Shown here: positions 1 to 21,187 of the stretch, one piece after another
How positions within the stretch are numbered: position 1 is the first letter of the stretch
How the letters are laid out: each line of letters begins with the position of its first letter
NCBI GenBank assembly: GCA_947650365.1
Contig: OX393549.1
Location: forward strand, 79,720,533-79,784,532
Direction: 5' to 3'
Source of the DNA: Chamaelirium japonicum
Lineage: Eukaryota > Streptophyta > Magnoliopsida > Liliales > Melanthiaceae
DNA length: 64,000 nt
Made by a program: the position numbers and the translations under genes
The notes under the pieces: model-generated
Database searches by the model: none
The model's input: only the letters and a program-made list of their open reading frames with translations
Told to the model about the DNA's origin: nothing

Positions 1-148
1 ATGTTAGGTTGCGCTGTGCGCTGTGGCGTAGAAAATGCGCTGCAAATTTTGTCCGTCCAATCGAAAGGGATCAAACGGCACACAGTAATCCCGCCTCATA
101 AAACCCGGATCAAACCCCGTTGTGGCACACATAAATTTCGTTCGATTT

Positions 149-622
149 CAAGGTTCTAAAAAGCGCTAGGCGCTAGTCGGGCGGTGGAGGGCCGCCTAGC
201 GCCTAGGGGTTTTGCCTTTTTTTAATTATTTTAATTATCATTTTGATATTATATAATATATATATGTTTAAAAATTAATATAAGTTCAAGATTATCCTAA
301 CCTATTATTTTAAAGAACAAGTATATAACCATAATTCAAGATTGAGTGATTAACAAGAACAAAAGAAAACATGGTCCGCCTGGCTAGCCTCAGCCCGCCT
401 GACCCGCCTCAACCCGCCTGGCTCCGCTTAGACCGCCTAGGCGGCCGCCTTGCCCCGCCTAAACCGCCTAGGCGGCCGCCTAGACCGCCTAGGCAGTCGC
501 CTTGCCCCGCCTAGCTCCGCCTGGGAGCTTGGTCGCTTTTCTGGAGCGCCCAGGGCCTAGGCGAGGCGGTGGGGGGCCGCCTAGCGCCTAGGCGGCCGCC
601 TGGGCCGCTTTTTAGAACACTG
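149..622. mobile_element. hAT-type MITE rich in GCCTAGGCGG repeats
   Basis: The terminal inverted repeats are CAAGGTTCTAAAAAGCG on the left and, read from the right, CAGTGTTCTAAAAAGCG. They are flanked by a perfect 8-bp target duplication, TTCGATTT (141-148 and 623-630), which is diagnostic of the hAT superfamily. The interior is AT-rich with blocks of GCCTAGGCGGCCGCCTAGGC type at both ends. There is no transposase. It is nested inside the foldback element. Confidence 0.85.
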
Positions 623-663
623 TTCGATTTCCCGCCGTGTGATTGAGGTTGTAACAAGCAATC

Positions 664-1075
664 ACTGTTACTGTAGCGGCATAGTAACAGCAATTTGTGT
701 TTCCTGATGAATCTCATCCGTTGGATCAATAGAATCCAACGGATCAAAAAAAATTCGCTGTTACTGTAGCGGCTACAGTAACAGCGAATTTAATTTGGAC
801 CGTTGGATTCTATTGATCCAACGGAGGGGATTCGTGTAAACACAAAATTCATCCCATCCGTAGGATTGATAGGAATCGAAAGGCCCAAATTAATTTCGTT
901 GTTACTGTAGCAGCTACAGTAACAGCGAAAATGATTTGGGCAGTTCGATTCCCATCGATCCAACGGATGGGATTCGTGGAAACACAAAATTCGTCCCATC
1001 CGTAGGATTGATGGGAATCGAATGGCCCAAATTAAATTCGCTGTTACTGTAGCCGCTACAGTAACAGCGATATTT
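664..1075. repeat. Tandem array of palindromic units (about 138 bp period)
   Basis: Four copies of a perfect or near-perfect palindrome built on CTGTTACTGTAGC and GCTACAGTAACAG are centred near 683, 775, 912 and 1053. They are separated by inverted ATCCAACGGATGGGATTCG segments. Each unit can fold as a strong hairpin. This is the interior of the foldback element. Confidence 0.8.
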
Positions 1076-1252
1076 TTTTGATCCGTTCGATTCTTATCGA
1101 TCCAACGGATGGAAATCGAACGGAATTTATATGTGCCACAGCGATCCGGGTTTTATGAGGCGTGATTACTGTGTAACGTTTGATCCCTTTCGATCGGACG
1201 GACAAAATTTACAGCGAATTTTCTACTCCACAGCGCACAGCGCAACCTAACA

Positions 1253-1253
<1 letters not shown>

Positions 1254-1314
<61 letters not shown>
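1254..1314. repeat. (CT)n then (TA)n microsatellite
   Basis: About 33 bases of CT repeat are followed by about 26 bases of TA repeat. They separate the foldback element from the first Micron-like MITE. Confidence 0.95.
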
Positions 1315-1315
<1 letters not shown>

Positions 1316-1705
1316 GGGTCGGGATCCAGAAACACGCTATTTTGCCACAGAGTTAGACACGCATCTCCAAAACCATAGAAAAAGGTTTCAAAATTTATTG
1401 ATTTTTTGTGAGGATTATAACCTTGCCTTAGATAGCACATCAGCAAAAAATCAGCACATTCTAAAACCTATAGACTAATCAAATATTCCCTTCAATTTAA
1501 CGGTTAAAATGAACGGTCGATAAAGCTCTTTAGATTTGATGCACCTAAAGGGTTTAGAATGTACTGATTTTTTATGGATGGGCTATCTAACGGTAGTTGA
1601 TCATCCTTACAAAAAATCAACAAATTCTAAAATCTCTATCTAGGGTTTTGGATGATGCGTGTCTAACTTTGTGGCAAAGTAGCGTGTTTCTGGATCCCGA
1701 TCCAG
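1315..1705. mobile_element. Micron-like MITE, family A copy 1
   Basis: The long imperfect inverted arms begin with GGATCCAGAAACACGCTA and end with its inverted match (TAGCGTGTTTCTGGATCC). The central core has AACGGTTAAAATGAACGGTC flanked by inverted TTCTAAAACCT-type blocks. It adjoins a TA microsatellite on the left and another element on the right. It has the same arms as the copy at 3424-3810. Confidence 0.7.
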
Positions 1706-2044
1706 TAAGCTCGGTAGGCATGCTACCTATGACAAGTAAAGGTTTCATAATTTAATAAAACTCGGTAGGCGTGCTACCTATGACAAGTTGATCATCCTCA
1801 CCAAAAATCATCAAATTCTAAAACCTCTAGGGGCATCAAATGTTAGAAGACTTATCGACCGTCGATAAAAACTGTTATTTTGAATAACATTTGATAAGCC
1901 TAGAGGTTTTAGATTTTGATGATTTTTGGTGAGGATGATCAACTTGGAATAGGTAGCACGCCTACCAAAATTCATCAAATTCTGAAAACTCTAAGTTGGT
2001 TTCGCACAAGGTTTCGCATATAAGAGGTTTCTCACCAGATCGGG

Positions 2045-2049
<5 letters not shown>
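1706..2049. mobile_element. Micron-like MITE, family E
   Basis: It shares the core of its neighbours (TCTAAAACCTCTAGGGGCAT, a CGACCGTCGAT centre, and an inverted TAGAGGTTTTAGA block) but has different outer arms (GGTAGGCGTGCTACCTATGA). A TA microsatellite follows at the right end. The left border with the preceding element is uncertain, and the two could be one composite insertion. Confidence 0.55.

Positions 2050-2083
<34 letters not shown>
2050..2083. repeat. (TA)n microsatellite
   Basis: Uninterrupted TA repeat linking two Micron-like elements. Confidence 0.97.
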
Positions 2084-2086
<3 letters not shown>

Positions 2087-2453
2087 TGGGTTCCTATGAC
2101 AGCATCATAGGGAGTACTCTATAACATACAATAAATTAGTAATAGTAGAATGTGCTGAATTTTTATGTGGATGATCACCTTACCTTAGATAGAATGTCCA
2201 TAAAAAATCAACGAATTCTAAAACTTGTTGGGGCATCAAATGCTAAAAGTCTTATCGGTAATCAATTTAACCGTTAAATTGAAAAGCATATTTGATTCCC
2301 CTAAAAGTTTTAGAATGTGCCGATTTTTTGTGGGTGTCCTATCTAAGATAGGGTGATCATCCTCATAAAAAATCAGAACATTCTAAATATTTTAGGGTTA
2401 CTAACTCACGAAATCACGGTACACCCTATAGAATGTCATAGGAACCCATTTTC
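2084..2453. mobile_element. Micron-like MITE, family B copy 1
   Basis: The arms begin GGGTTCCTATGACAGCATCA and end with the inverted ATGTCATAGGAACCCA. The common core is present (CATCAAATGC, TTAACCGTTAAATTGA, CCCCTAAAAGTTTTAGAATG). It is bordered on both sides by TA microsatellite. It has the same arms as the copy at 7353-7739. Confidence 0.75.
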
Positions 2454-2454
2454 C

Positions 2455-2490
<36 letters not shown>
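2454..2490. repeat. (AT)n then (GA)n microsatellite
   Basis: About 18 bases of AT repeat and 20 bases of GA repeat between two Micron-like elements. Confidence 0.95.
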
Positions 2491-2873
2491 GAAACAGGAA
2501 ATGAGCTGCCAGCCCATTTTGACGAAATAGGCAGCCACCTATTTGAAGCCCTTAGGAGTTTTAGAATGTGCTGATTTTTTGTGAGCATAAGCATTTTATC
2601 GTAGATAGAACACCCACAAAAAATCAGCACATTCTAAGACTCCTAGGGGCTTCAAATGTTAAAAGTTTTATCGAACGTCTGTTGTAACCGTTAATCTGAA
2701 ATGTAACATTTGATGCCCCTAAAAGTTTTAGAATGTGTTGATATTTTGTGGGTGTGCTATCTAAGGTAAGGTGTATATGCTCACAAAAAATCAGCACATT
2801 CTAAGACTCCTAGAGGTGTCAAATGGGCGGCTGCCCATTTCGTCGAAATAGGCCGCCAACCTATACCCCGTAT
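2491..2873. mobile_element. Micron-like MITE, family C
   Basis: The arms carry GAGCTGCCAGCCCATTTTGA on the left and an inverted counterpart (GGCGGCTGCCCATTTCGTCG) on the right. The core matches the other elements (CTAAGACTCCTAGGGGCTTC, TAACCGTTAATCTGAAA, CCCCTAAAAGTTTTAGAATG). TA or GA tracts border it. Confidence 0.7.

Positions 2874-3388
<515 letters not shown>

Positions 3389-3422
<34 letters not shown>
3389..3422. repeat. (AT)n microsatellite
   Basis: AT repeat linking two Micron-like elements. Confidence 0.97.
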
Positions 3423-3423
<1 letters not shown>

Positions 3424-3427
<4 letters not shown>

Positions 3428-3810
3428 GATCAGGATCGAGGAACACGCTACTTCACCATCGAGTTAGACACGCATCATCCAAATCGTTTGAAAGAGGTTT
3501 CAAAATTTATTGATTTTTTGGGAGGATGATCACCTTGCCTTAGATAGCACACGCACAAAAAATCAACACATTCTAAAACCTCTAGGTGCATCAAATCTAA
3601 AAGGCTTTATAGACCATACGATTTAACCGTTAATTTGAAGAGAACATTTGATCAATTTAGAGGTTTTAGAATATGATGATTTTTTGTGGGTGCGCTATCT
3701 AAGGCAAGGGGATCCTCCTCCAAAAAAATCAACAAATTCTGAAACATCTATCTAACGATTTGGAGATACGTGTCTAACTCGGTGGCAAAGTAGTATGTCC
3801 CTGGATCCCG
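3424..3810. mobile_element. Micron-like MITE, family A copy 2
   Basis: It has the same arms and core as 1315-1705 (AACACGCTACTTCACCAT at the left, the inverted GGCAAAGTAGTATGTCCC at the right). TA repeat is on the left and a short TATATAT on the right. Confidence 0.7.
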
Positions 3811-3817
3811 TATATAT

Positions 3818-4474
3818 GTTACCCTAGAGTTATACTCTAGTCACAAACAATTCTTCAATTTAAAACAAGTCACATATGCAAAAGAAATGAATTTTCGTCA
3901 AAACACCAAAAAAATCCTTATTCAAATATAGGAACAACTACGTGAAGAGTACAAGAAGTAGAGCTCAGTTGCATATACGACTGTTGACCCCTAGTCACAT
4001 GGAAAGCTTTCAGCCATTGAGCTATACAAAGCAATGAGGCAAGACTCCAAAACCAAAGACTTAGACATGTGAAAGAAGCTGATCAACAAGCTATATAAGA
4101 AAAAAAAATTGCATGGTCCACTTCATTAAAATGCAGCAGGAATAATTTTTAGGCAAGATACGGGGACTCGAGTGACACTATAATGATGCTTCTAAGCGGA
4201 ATTGGTATCTCCAATTAAGGAGCAAACAGAGGAGAATTGTGGTCAACATTATCAAAGTTTTTAGTACTTTCTTGAACAGCATGAATCTTTTTGTTTAGCT
4301 ATTTCATACAATTGCAATGGAATCCCAAAATTCATACTTTCAAGCTTAACATGTTGACTCCAATGTCGCCCAGATTCTTCTTACCAAGAACAATGATACA
4401 AGATGTGTGGGGACAAGATTCATCAAAAGCAAAAAAGATTCTAAGATTGAAAAAAAATTGAGCAAGTATCTTAC
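3818..4474 (-). other. ORRM1-like gene intron 6, unannotated part
   Basis: This is sequence just downstream of exon 6, starting at the GTAAGA donor (4474). I looked here for the rest of the RRM (an RNP1-like KGYAFVEY motif) and did not find it, so intron 6 continues through the repeats to the left. Confidence 0.6.
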
Positions 4475-13406
<8,932 letters not shown>

Positions 13407-13873
13407 CCCCGCCGCCGCTCACTCAGCGGAGCTGAAGCAGCAGCGCACGGAATTCGAATACAATTGGCTGCGAGGCGCGGTGCCCTTCCCACCACTAGAT
13501 TTCGACTTTGTTGTAGTATCCATTTGGACCACTTTCCAATTGATATAGGTTTTTGGAGTTTTTTCAAAATAATATTTTAGAAAAATATTTAATTTACTAG
13601 TGTTTAATCATAAGTATTTAACACACTAGCAGTCTGACAGCCACAAAGCAGGTCGGCGCCATCGTACAGCGAGCCGATCCATTTTTTTTTCCTCTAATTC
13701 TCAATTAAAACTGGTATCTGGATCATGTTAAAACTTAGTATTATGGATACCGGGCTTAATCGAAAACCGCAACGTGAAATCAACTAAAGTGTGGGAACTG
13801 GTAGCTGGGTTACCGGGTTTAAACTTGATATCCAGAATACCGAGTTTAAACCCGGTGTAGACACACAAATTGT

Positions 13874-14090
13874 GTCTAACCCGGACCCGACTCGCATGCA
13901 CCTATCCGGAGGCAAACCCGACACGCACTCGGATCCAGACCCGACTCGCATGCACCTATCCGAAGGCAAACCCGACACGCACTCGAACCCAAACCCGACT
14001 CGCATGCACTGACTCAGAGGCAAACCCGACACGCACTCGGACCCAGACCCGACTCGCATGCACCGACTCGGAGGCAAACCCGACACGTAA
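13874..14090. repeat. 54-bp tandem repeats in the LTR U3
   Basis: About four copies of a unit containing ACCCGACTCGCATGCACC and GAGGCAAACCCGACACGCAC. The same array occurs in the 3' LTR at about 26000-26215. Their place upstream of the TATA box suggests LTR enhancer-like repeats (inference). Confidence 0.85.
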
Positions 14091-14558
14091 ACCGGACCCG
14101 ACCCGCACCAAACAAGGGGCCGGGTGGGCCCATCCCCAAGTGGGGCCCACCCGGTCCCCTTCTAGAAATTCGAACCCCTTAGGGGGGGTGGCCGGCCATG
14201 CAAGAAAAGAAAGAAAAGAAAGGAAAGAAAAGAAAAGGAAAGAAAAGAAGAAAAAAGAAACAAATACCGCCATGCGCGGGGGGAGGTTGCGTATGACGTC
14301 CACATAAGTATGGATCTGCGCCGATCCCTCGATCCGACAGACAAAAAACGAAGCCGGATCGCCATCGACTTTATGTGCAAGATTCAAAATAAACTCAAAA
14401 AAGGATTGAGCCATAACTACCCCGCCAGAAAAGGAAAGCAGATAAAGGCTTATTCCCCTCATCAATGGATGAATAAATCTTGGGTAGTTCTGGGAGAGAT
14501 ATTAAAGGGATTCAAATAAATCTTCCCATATCTCTCCCCTCCCCTCCCCTCCTTCACC

Positions 14559-14567
14559 TATAAATAG
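14559..14567 (+). promoter_or_regulatory. TATA box of 5' LTR
   Basis: CACCTATAAATAGAGGGG, the presumed core promoter of the retroelement. The same box is at 26664-26672 in the 3' LTR. Confidence 0.7.
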
Positions 14568-16000
14568 AGGGGGAGGGGGAAGGCTCAAAGGGGTCGAAGA
14601 CAAAGACAAGGCGAAGGAGCTCTGCAGAAGAGGAGACGCGCTCTTCATCGACCCAAGGCTTCACGAGGCACCGGCAAGCCTATCCCTTCGGGACCGGCTT
14701 AGTCCATTGAAAGCCCTCATCAAAGTGAAGACCCATGCACAAGAAGATCAAGCCTTCGACTCCGTGCACGAAGAAGAAAGCTCGAAGAAGAAGAACCCTT
14801 CGACTCCGAAAACGCCAGAAGCAAAGGCCGGAGAAGAAGATCAAAGCGGCACCACCCCGTCGTCTCCAACAAGCCTTCGACTCTGATCAAGCCCAAAAGC
14901 CCGGAGAAGAAGACCGAAGTGTCATCACCCCGTTGCCTTCGACAAATGCCCGCTCCATCCACGAAGAAGAAAGCTTGGAGAGGAACACCTCAAGTCGTCG
15001 CTACACCCGTCGTCTTCAAAGCAAAGTCGATGCTACAACCGTCGTACGGAGATCGGTGCTATCCCCGCCGTCTTCAAAGGAACCCTTCGACTCCGATCAC
15101 GCCAAAAAAGCTCGAAGAAGAAGAGAAACAAAGTCGTTGCTACACCCGTCGTCTTCAAAGGAAAGCTGACGCTACAACCGTCGCACGGAGATCGATGCCA
15201 CCCTCGTCGTCTTCAAAGGAACCCTTCGACTCCGATCACACCAAAGAAGCCCGGAGAAGAAGAGAAGTCGAGCCGATGCCTAAACCGTCGAGGAAGCTAG
15301 AAACCTTGAAGAGGTAGCCACCGCCGTTCGAGGAAAAGATCAAGTCAACATCGAAGCAAAAGCAATACAAGAAGTCAAAGCAAAAGCCCCGGTAAAGCCC
15401 GCGCCAAAGCAACGCAAGTGCCAAAGCCAAGTAACTACGCCGGTCACAAGCAAAAGCACCGCATGTTCTAGCCGATACGACGCGAAGTCCGGAAGAACTA
15501 AAGCATTGTAAGCCTCTACCTGTCTACGTTCAAGCGCAAGCGCCAAAGCAAAGCAAAAGCCAGAGCCACGCCAAAGCCGAAAGCCAAATCCAAAGTCGAC
15601 GCCAAAAGCACGATCGACGTCGCGAACCGACGATCAAGGACGTCGGTGTCTAGCAAGGATCGAGAAAGACACAAAGATCGAGGAACGAAGCCGAAAACCC
15701 CTAGCCGAGTAAGCACGAAACACGAAAGGGACATAAGCAATGGTAGATACTTCTTAGCCTCTCAAAGAACCCTCACCCTGTAAAGACATCTGTCCTGGGC
15801 AACCCCTTCAGAGCTCTCGCACGAATACCATGTGGAGACGCGGATCAAAGGGACCCTCCAGAGGATCTCTCCCACAATCTCCTGATCGAATATTCACCGC
15901 ACCCGGCTCACCACCCCCGAGTCCCCGGGTCCCGGCCTCTGTAATCTACGTGTGTTTGTAATAAAGATGACCCGGATCTTTTTCTGCACATACAGATATC

Positions 16001-16018
16001 TGGCACGCCCAGGGGGAC
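16001..16018 (+). other. Primer binding site of the Tat element
   Basis: TGGCACGCCCAGGGGGAC lies 6 bases after the LTR end. TGG would pair with the CCA end of a tRNA. I cannot assign the tRNA with certainty. Confidence 0.65.
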
Positions 16019-16066
16019 CTCCTCTCCTTTCATCCGTACGACTGAAGAAGTTGCTTCAAATTCACC

Positions 16067-17795
16067 ATGGCCGGGACAAACAATGATGCGTTTGCTCCAA
16101 GACTTTCGCCAATCGCCGAGTCTCCGCTACTTCGACATGGTGATTCAGTAAACCCGGAGGGTGATGTTCCCCCTATGGTACACGTCTACACTCGATGTAC
16201 TCAAACTCTTGCGGATGTCTTCATGCCAGAAACTGCTGCCAACGATGCTCGTCAAAGCGCTAACGAGGCCTTGGTGCACGAAGAAACGAGCCTCGATCCT
16301 GGAATCCATATCCAGAAGTTTGGGGAGGACCAGCCCCAACCCCAAACTCGTTCGGGTTCTCCAGCGAACGTTGCACCTCCTCTGCAGGGGGCAAACATCC
16401 GTCATCAAGCAGAAGCAAGTCGGTGCAACTACCTCTCCGACGATGACGGCGAAGATGCAGGCATACAACATCGAGACGTCCTCCTTCATCATCCTTCGTC
16501 CACTCTTCAGCTCCAAGTCATGCAAATGGGTGAACAAATAGCGCAAATCACCCGGATGATGAAAGAGAGGGACCGTCACATCAACACCCTGCTTCAAAGG
16601 CTAAGTGCGAGGGATGCTACAGCAGTCGATCAACCTCTTGCTTCTCCAGTAGCCGCTCCAGCTCCGTCTTCAGCTCCCACTCCTGCAGAGGTTGTTCCGA
16701 CAGTTCTGACGACTACTTCAGCGCTCTCCTCGGTTCCCGTCACGGCAGAAGTCGTCGCTCTAGTACCAGTCTCGGTGGCTACACAACTTCCGGCAACGGC
16801 AATAATGAATGCCCAGCAAATACAAGCGTTGGTGGCTGACATGATGCGTTCCCACGATGGTAGTCTTCCTCCGATCACAGCAGCATACTCAAAGCCTTAC
16901 ACCACAAGGATCCAGCAACTACGCTTCTCCACCGGGTTCCAGCCACCGAAGTTCCAGCACTTCGACGAGAAGGGAAATCCACGGCAGCACATTGCTCACT
17001 TCTTCAAAACCTGCAACAATGCCGGCACATACAGCGACGAGATGGTGAAGCAGTTCGTTCGTACCCTTAAGGGTAATGCGTTCGACTGGTATATCGATCT
17101 TCCTCCAGTATCGATCGACAGCTGGGACCAAATGGAGAGGGAGTTCTTCAACAGCTTCTACAGCACCAGACGCATCGTCAGTATGACTGAGCTTACTGCT
17201 GTCAAGCAAAGGAAGGACAAACCGATGATCGACTACATCGACCGATGGAGGAACCTCGCGCTAAATTCACGAGATCGCTTGTCCGAAGACTCGGTTATCG
17301 AGATATGCACCCAAGGCATGCACTGGGGCCTACTCTACATTCTCAAAGGGATCAAGCCTCGGTCCTTCGAAGAACTCGTAACTCGGGTTCATGATATGGA
17401 GCTCAAACTAGCCAATCGTGGGGACTTGAAGAGCAAAGACTTCCCGAAGATAGAGAAGAAGGACAAGCCGCCGGCACCGAAACCAAAACAAGTCAACGTT
17501 GCTGACGTCGCTTCAACCTCCAAGCCACTCAAAATCGGTGGTAAGCTGAATCAAGGACAAGGAGCCGCCATACCACCGCCTCCGCCTCAAAGACATAGGA
17601 TGACTCTCAAGGAGATTCCTCCTTCATGTTCGACCAGTTGCTACAAGAGAAGATGATCGAGCTTCCTCCTTCAAAGAGACCCAAGCAAATGCATCACGTC
17701 GACGACCCTCTCTTCTGCAAATACCACCGAGTGGTTAGCCATCCTATTGAGAAGTGCTTCGTCTTCAAGGAAAGAATCATGGCGCTCATAAAGTA
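16067..17795 (+). pseudogene. Tat element gag
   Basis: The open frame 16067-17656 starts MAGTNNDAFAPRLSPIAESP. It has an Ala/Pro/Val-rich middle and a retrotransposon gag (capsid) domain at about residues 285-455, with motifs FDWYIDLPP, QMEREFFNSFYSTRR and YIDRWRNLAL. A frameshift near 17620-17640 ends it. In another frame the sequence continues as FDQLLQEKMIELP and CKYHRVVSHPIEKC, a CX2HX4HX4C zinc-knuckle-like motif, up to a stop near 17795. Gag forms the particle that packages the element's RNA. Confidence 0.85.
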
Positions 17796-18315
17796 AGGGA
17801 AGATAGAGATCGACTCCGGGGAGGTCGCTACAGCGAACATGACGTCCATCACCTTCGGGTCCTTCTCACCGGTGCTCATTGCTGCATGACAAGGAACACC
17901 TAAATTGCGCGTCAATCATCAAAGGCCAATCGCGAAGTCAGCTTCCCAACTGAAGGTCTTGAAGCAACAACAACGTGCTCTTGTGCTCGCTGAGGAGGAA
18001 ACGCCATCGCCCCGGGGGCAACCGTCGCTCACACCAGCACCTCCCCCAAGCAAAGTCACATCTCAATGTACTTTCCAACGGAGGTATGAGAAAAGAGATC
18101 CAGAAGTCGGTCTGCTGGGCCAGCCCTCGGAAAAGTTTGACTATTATGTCCTCTACTCGACGCTTCTATCCATTTTGATCGAAGAAACCAAGCTCATCGG
18201 TTGGGGATCGGAAGAAGAAGAGGAATGACGGCGAGAAGGGCAAGACTGTGGCCTCATGCGACGCAACGATAACCTTCTCATATGAAGATTTGCAACTCGG
18301 AGCACAATTGCACAA

Positions 18316-18680
18316 TTGGCCCGTCTACGCTCGAGATACATCAAGGAGAAGCCAGTCAACCGAATCATGCTACATTGTGGCTCCACCGTCAACATCATGC
18401 CCATCCAAACAATAAGGCAGCTCAGCATCACCGCTAACCAACTCTCACACAGCCAGCTAGTCATTCAAGGGTTCAACCAGGGCGATCAGTCCACCATCGG
18501 AATCATCCGTCTAAAGATTTCAATCGGCCCGCTCGACACAATGATCCTCTTCCACATCATTGATTGCCAGACATCGTATCGTCTCATGTTGGGAAGACCT
18601 TGGCTACATAAGAACGGTGTCGTAGTATCCACCTGGCACCAATGCCTCAAATATTACGAGGAAGGCATGGAGAAGTGCAC
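18316..18680 (+). pseudogene. Tat element aspartic protease domain, active site lost
   Basis: The sequence PVNRIMLHCGSTVNIMP ... YRLMLGRPWLHKN fits the retropepsin-like fold of plant gypsy elements. The catalytic Asp of the D-x-G-S motif is His here (codon CAT at 18373-18375), so the enzyme would be inactive. It lies in an open frame 18316-19233 whose remainder is low-complexity linker. Confidence 0.8.
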
Positions 18681-19799
18681 CGTCGCTGATGATAAGCCAT
18701 TCAACAAAGCCGAAGCATACCTTGCTGACGCCAAGTTCTATCAAGCGAGAGGCCTGGTCGCGGAAGCCCTTCTAGCCAAAGCTCCTCGAACCCGAAAAAC
18801 TGAAGAAATCAAGCGGGATAAGACTCCTCCACCTGCAAATCCGATGCAACCTTCCGGCAAGGCTATACTCGAGGAAGCATCGAAGTCAAGACAAAGGATA
18901 CGCATCAGCTCCAAGCCGAGATCTATGCAACATACTCCGTTGCCTGTCCAAACGATGCCAGTCCTGTGCCTCGCACCTCAATGGCTTCGCAAACCCGAGC
19001 GACCGCCTTCTACTTCGACAAGAGAGCCGGTCCCGCCATTATCGGAGGCCAATGTCATCACTCTGCAAGAAATGATGTTACTGTTACCTAGTCTGACGCA
19101 AGCTTCGAACCCGATCGGACCTGGCGGATCTATCGACATTAATCGACTCGAATTCAAGCCAAAAGGGAGTTGGGGGCAAAACACCACCAGGGTGTTGTTC
19201 AAAGCTGGCTACAATGAAGGAAGTGCTATGTAAATGGGCACACTTCCCCCAACGGCAATGCCACATTGGATAATCAGGACTCAAGCTCGTCTGTTTCAAA
19301 GCGGCGAACAAATTCTCCTGAACCGCCGAGGCATCGGCTCCTGTCAAACCCCGATGGTCGTCAAGATTGCAACGAAGAAGACCTTCACCTCCAACTACAA
19401 TAAGGTGAAGATGGTAGACAAAGCAGCTGAAGGATCGACAATCTTCGATGCACGCTCCACCTATGCCGGTTGTCCCGATAGAAAGAGAAGACGACGACGA
19501 GCTCGATGCCGAGCCATACTCCAGAAGCAAAACAAAAACAGTCAAAGCCGGTTGAATCTAAAGCGTACATCCATGTTCGAAAGGCTCGGGCCAATCAAGC
19601 AACCAAAGAAGAGGTCGGTGTTCGATCGTTTGGGAATGCCAGTCGAGGACATCGTTTCAACACCCGCCCACCCACCCATAACGGCCGTCAATCATATCTC
19701 CGTTATAGAAACTGACCACGATGATACTTCTACTTCGGACGACGAGTTGCAAGATGCCCCGCCGGTCCTCGAAGAAGGGGGGCAGTCCACCGTTGATGA

Positions 19800-20802
19800 C
19801 TTGAAGGAAATCAAATTGGGTATAGAAACGAAGCCTCGGCCTACATTCGTCAGCACACTCTTGACTCCTGAAGAAGAAGCTGCATACATCAAACTGCTCC
19901 AAGAATATAGAGATGTCTTCGCATGGTCCTACAAGGAGATGCCGGGTCTCGATCCTAAAATCATAGTGCACCAGCTCAGCGTCAAACACGGAGCTAGCGC
20001 CATCAAACAAGGATAAAGACGCTACCGGCCGAAACTGGTACCCCAAATAGAAGACGAAGTAAACAAGTTAATTGAAGCCGGCTTCATCCGAGAAGTCAAG
20101 TACCCAACATGGATCTCCAGCATCGTCCTAGTCAAAAAGAAGAATGGCCAAATCAGAGTGTGCGTGGACTTCAGAGACTTGAACAACGCATGTCCGAAGG
20201 ATGACTTTCTGTTGCCAATCACAGAGCTAATGGTGGACGCGACGATAGGCCACGAGGTGTTAACTTTTATGGACGGATCCTCAGGCTACAACCAGATCCG
20301 GATAGTACCTAAAGATGAAGAGCTCACAGTATTTCGCACACCAAAGGGAATCTACTGCTACAAAGTTATGTCATTCGGCTTGAAAAACGCAGGAGTGCTA
20401 CGCCAACGAGCCATGCAGAGAATTTTCGACGATATTCTTTATCAAAACATGGAGTGCTACGTCAACGACCTTGTTGTGAAGTCTAAGAAGAAGTCAGCAC
20501 ATCTGCAATATCTCAAGCTGATCTTCAAACGGCTTCGAAGGTACCAACTCTGCATGAATCCACTTAAGTGCGTATTCAGAGTCTCCTCAGGCAAATTCCT
20601 TGGCTTCGTCGTACGACATCGAGGCTTTGAGATAGATCAATCCAAAATTGATGCTATCGTCAATATGCCCGCACCAAAAATAGTGCGAGACCTCAGAGGT
20701 CTCCAAGGGCACCTGGCGTATATTCGAAGATTCATCGCCAACCTAGCTGGGAAGTGCCATTCGTTCAATCGCCTTATGAAGAAAGGAGTGCCGTTCAAAT
20801 AG
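19800..20802 (+). pseudogene. Tat element reverse transcriptase, active site mutated
   Basis: Motifs in order: EYRDVFAWSYKEMPGLDP, YRPKLVPQIEDEVNKLIEAG, a stop at 20014-20016 between them, SSIVLVKKKNGQIRVCVDFR, FRTPKGIYCYKVMSFGLKNA, then YVNDLVVKS. The metal-binding box YVDD is YVND (Asn codon 20464-20466). The fragment ends at an in-frame TAG at 20800-20802, where Trp is usual. Confidence 0.9.
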
Positions 20803-21168
20803 GATGATGCTTGCCAAGAAGCTCTCCATAACATCAAAAGCTATCTACTGAAGCCGCCAATTCTATCAACGCCAATTCAAGGAAGGCCGCTAATCCTCTA
20901 CATTAGCACCCAGGAGCAATCCTTGGGGGCACTCCTGGCTCAAGACAATGAGCTAGGCAAGGAGACAACATGCTACTATTTGAGTCGCACTCTCATTGGC
21001 GCAGAGCTAAACTACTCCCCGATCGAGAAGGTCTATCTGGCACTCATCTTCGCTACAAAGAAATTGCGACGCTACATGCTGACTCACACCGTCAGACTCA
21101 TCTCGAAAGTCGACCCCCTCAAATACATCATGTCAAAGCCAGTGCTCTCCGGACGTCTATCAAAGTGA
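20803..21168 (+). pseudogene. Tat element first RNase H domain, degraded
   Basis: It follows RT in frame after the TAG and reads LKPPILSTPIQGRPLILYIS, GALLAQDNELGKETTCYYLS, YSPIEKVYLALIFATKKLRR. This is the RNase H-like region that normally follows gypsy RT. It ends at a stop near 21166. Confidence 0.8.
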
Positions 21169-21187
21169 GTGTTACTACTCCTCGAGT

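Larger units (their letters stand above)
2..1252. mobile_element. Large foldback (inverted-repeat) element
   Basis: The ends are inverted: TGTTAGGTTGCGCTGTGCG at the left and its complement ending CCTAACA at the right. Similarity continues inward for about 150 bp (for instance the CCCGGATC and CATAAAACCC stretches). The interior is built from four palindromic units about 138 bp apart. The left arm is interrupted by a hAT-type MITE at 149-622. The left target duplication is cut off by the window start. It lies in intron 6 of the ORRM1-like gene. No coding capacity is seen. Confidence 0.75.
13856..15994 (+). repeat. 5' LTR of the Tat element
   Basis: It starts TGTAGACACACAAATTG and ends CTGCACATACA (TG...CA). 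It contains an array of 54-bp repeats at 13874-14090, purine tracts near 14200-14260, a TATA box at 14559-14567, and in the transcribed part repeated TTCGACTCCGATCA-type segments. Confidence 0.95.

Noticed and set aside
3818-4474. Remaining RRM exon of the ORRM1-like gene
   Set aside because: No RNP1-like sequence is present on the minus strand here.
14735-15740. Lys/Arg/Ser-rich frames in the Tat LTRs
   Set aside because: They lie in LTR leader sequence made of TTCGACTCCG-type repeats, and the 3' LTR frames are not consistently conserved.
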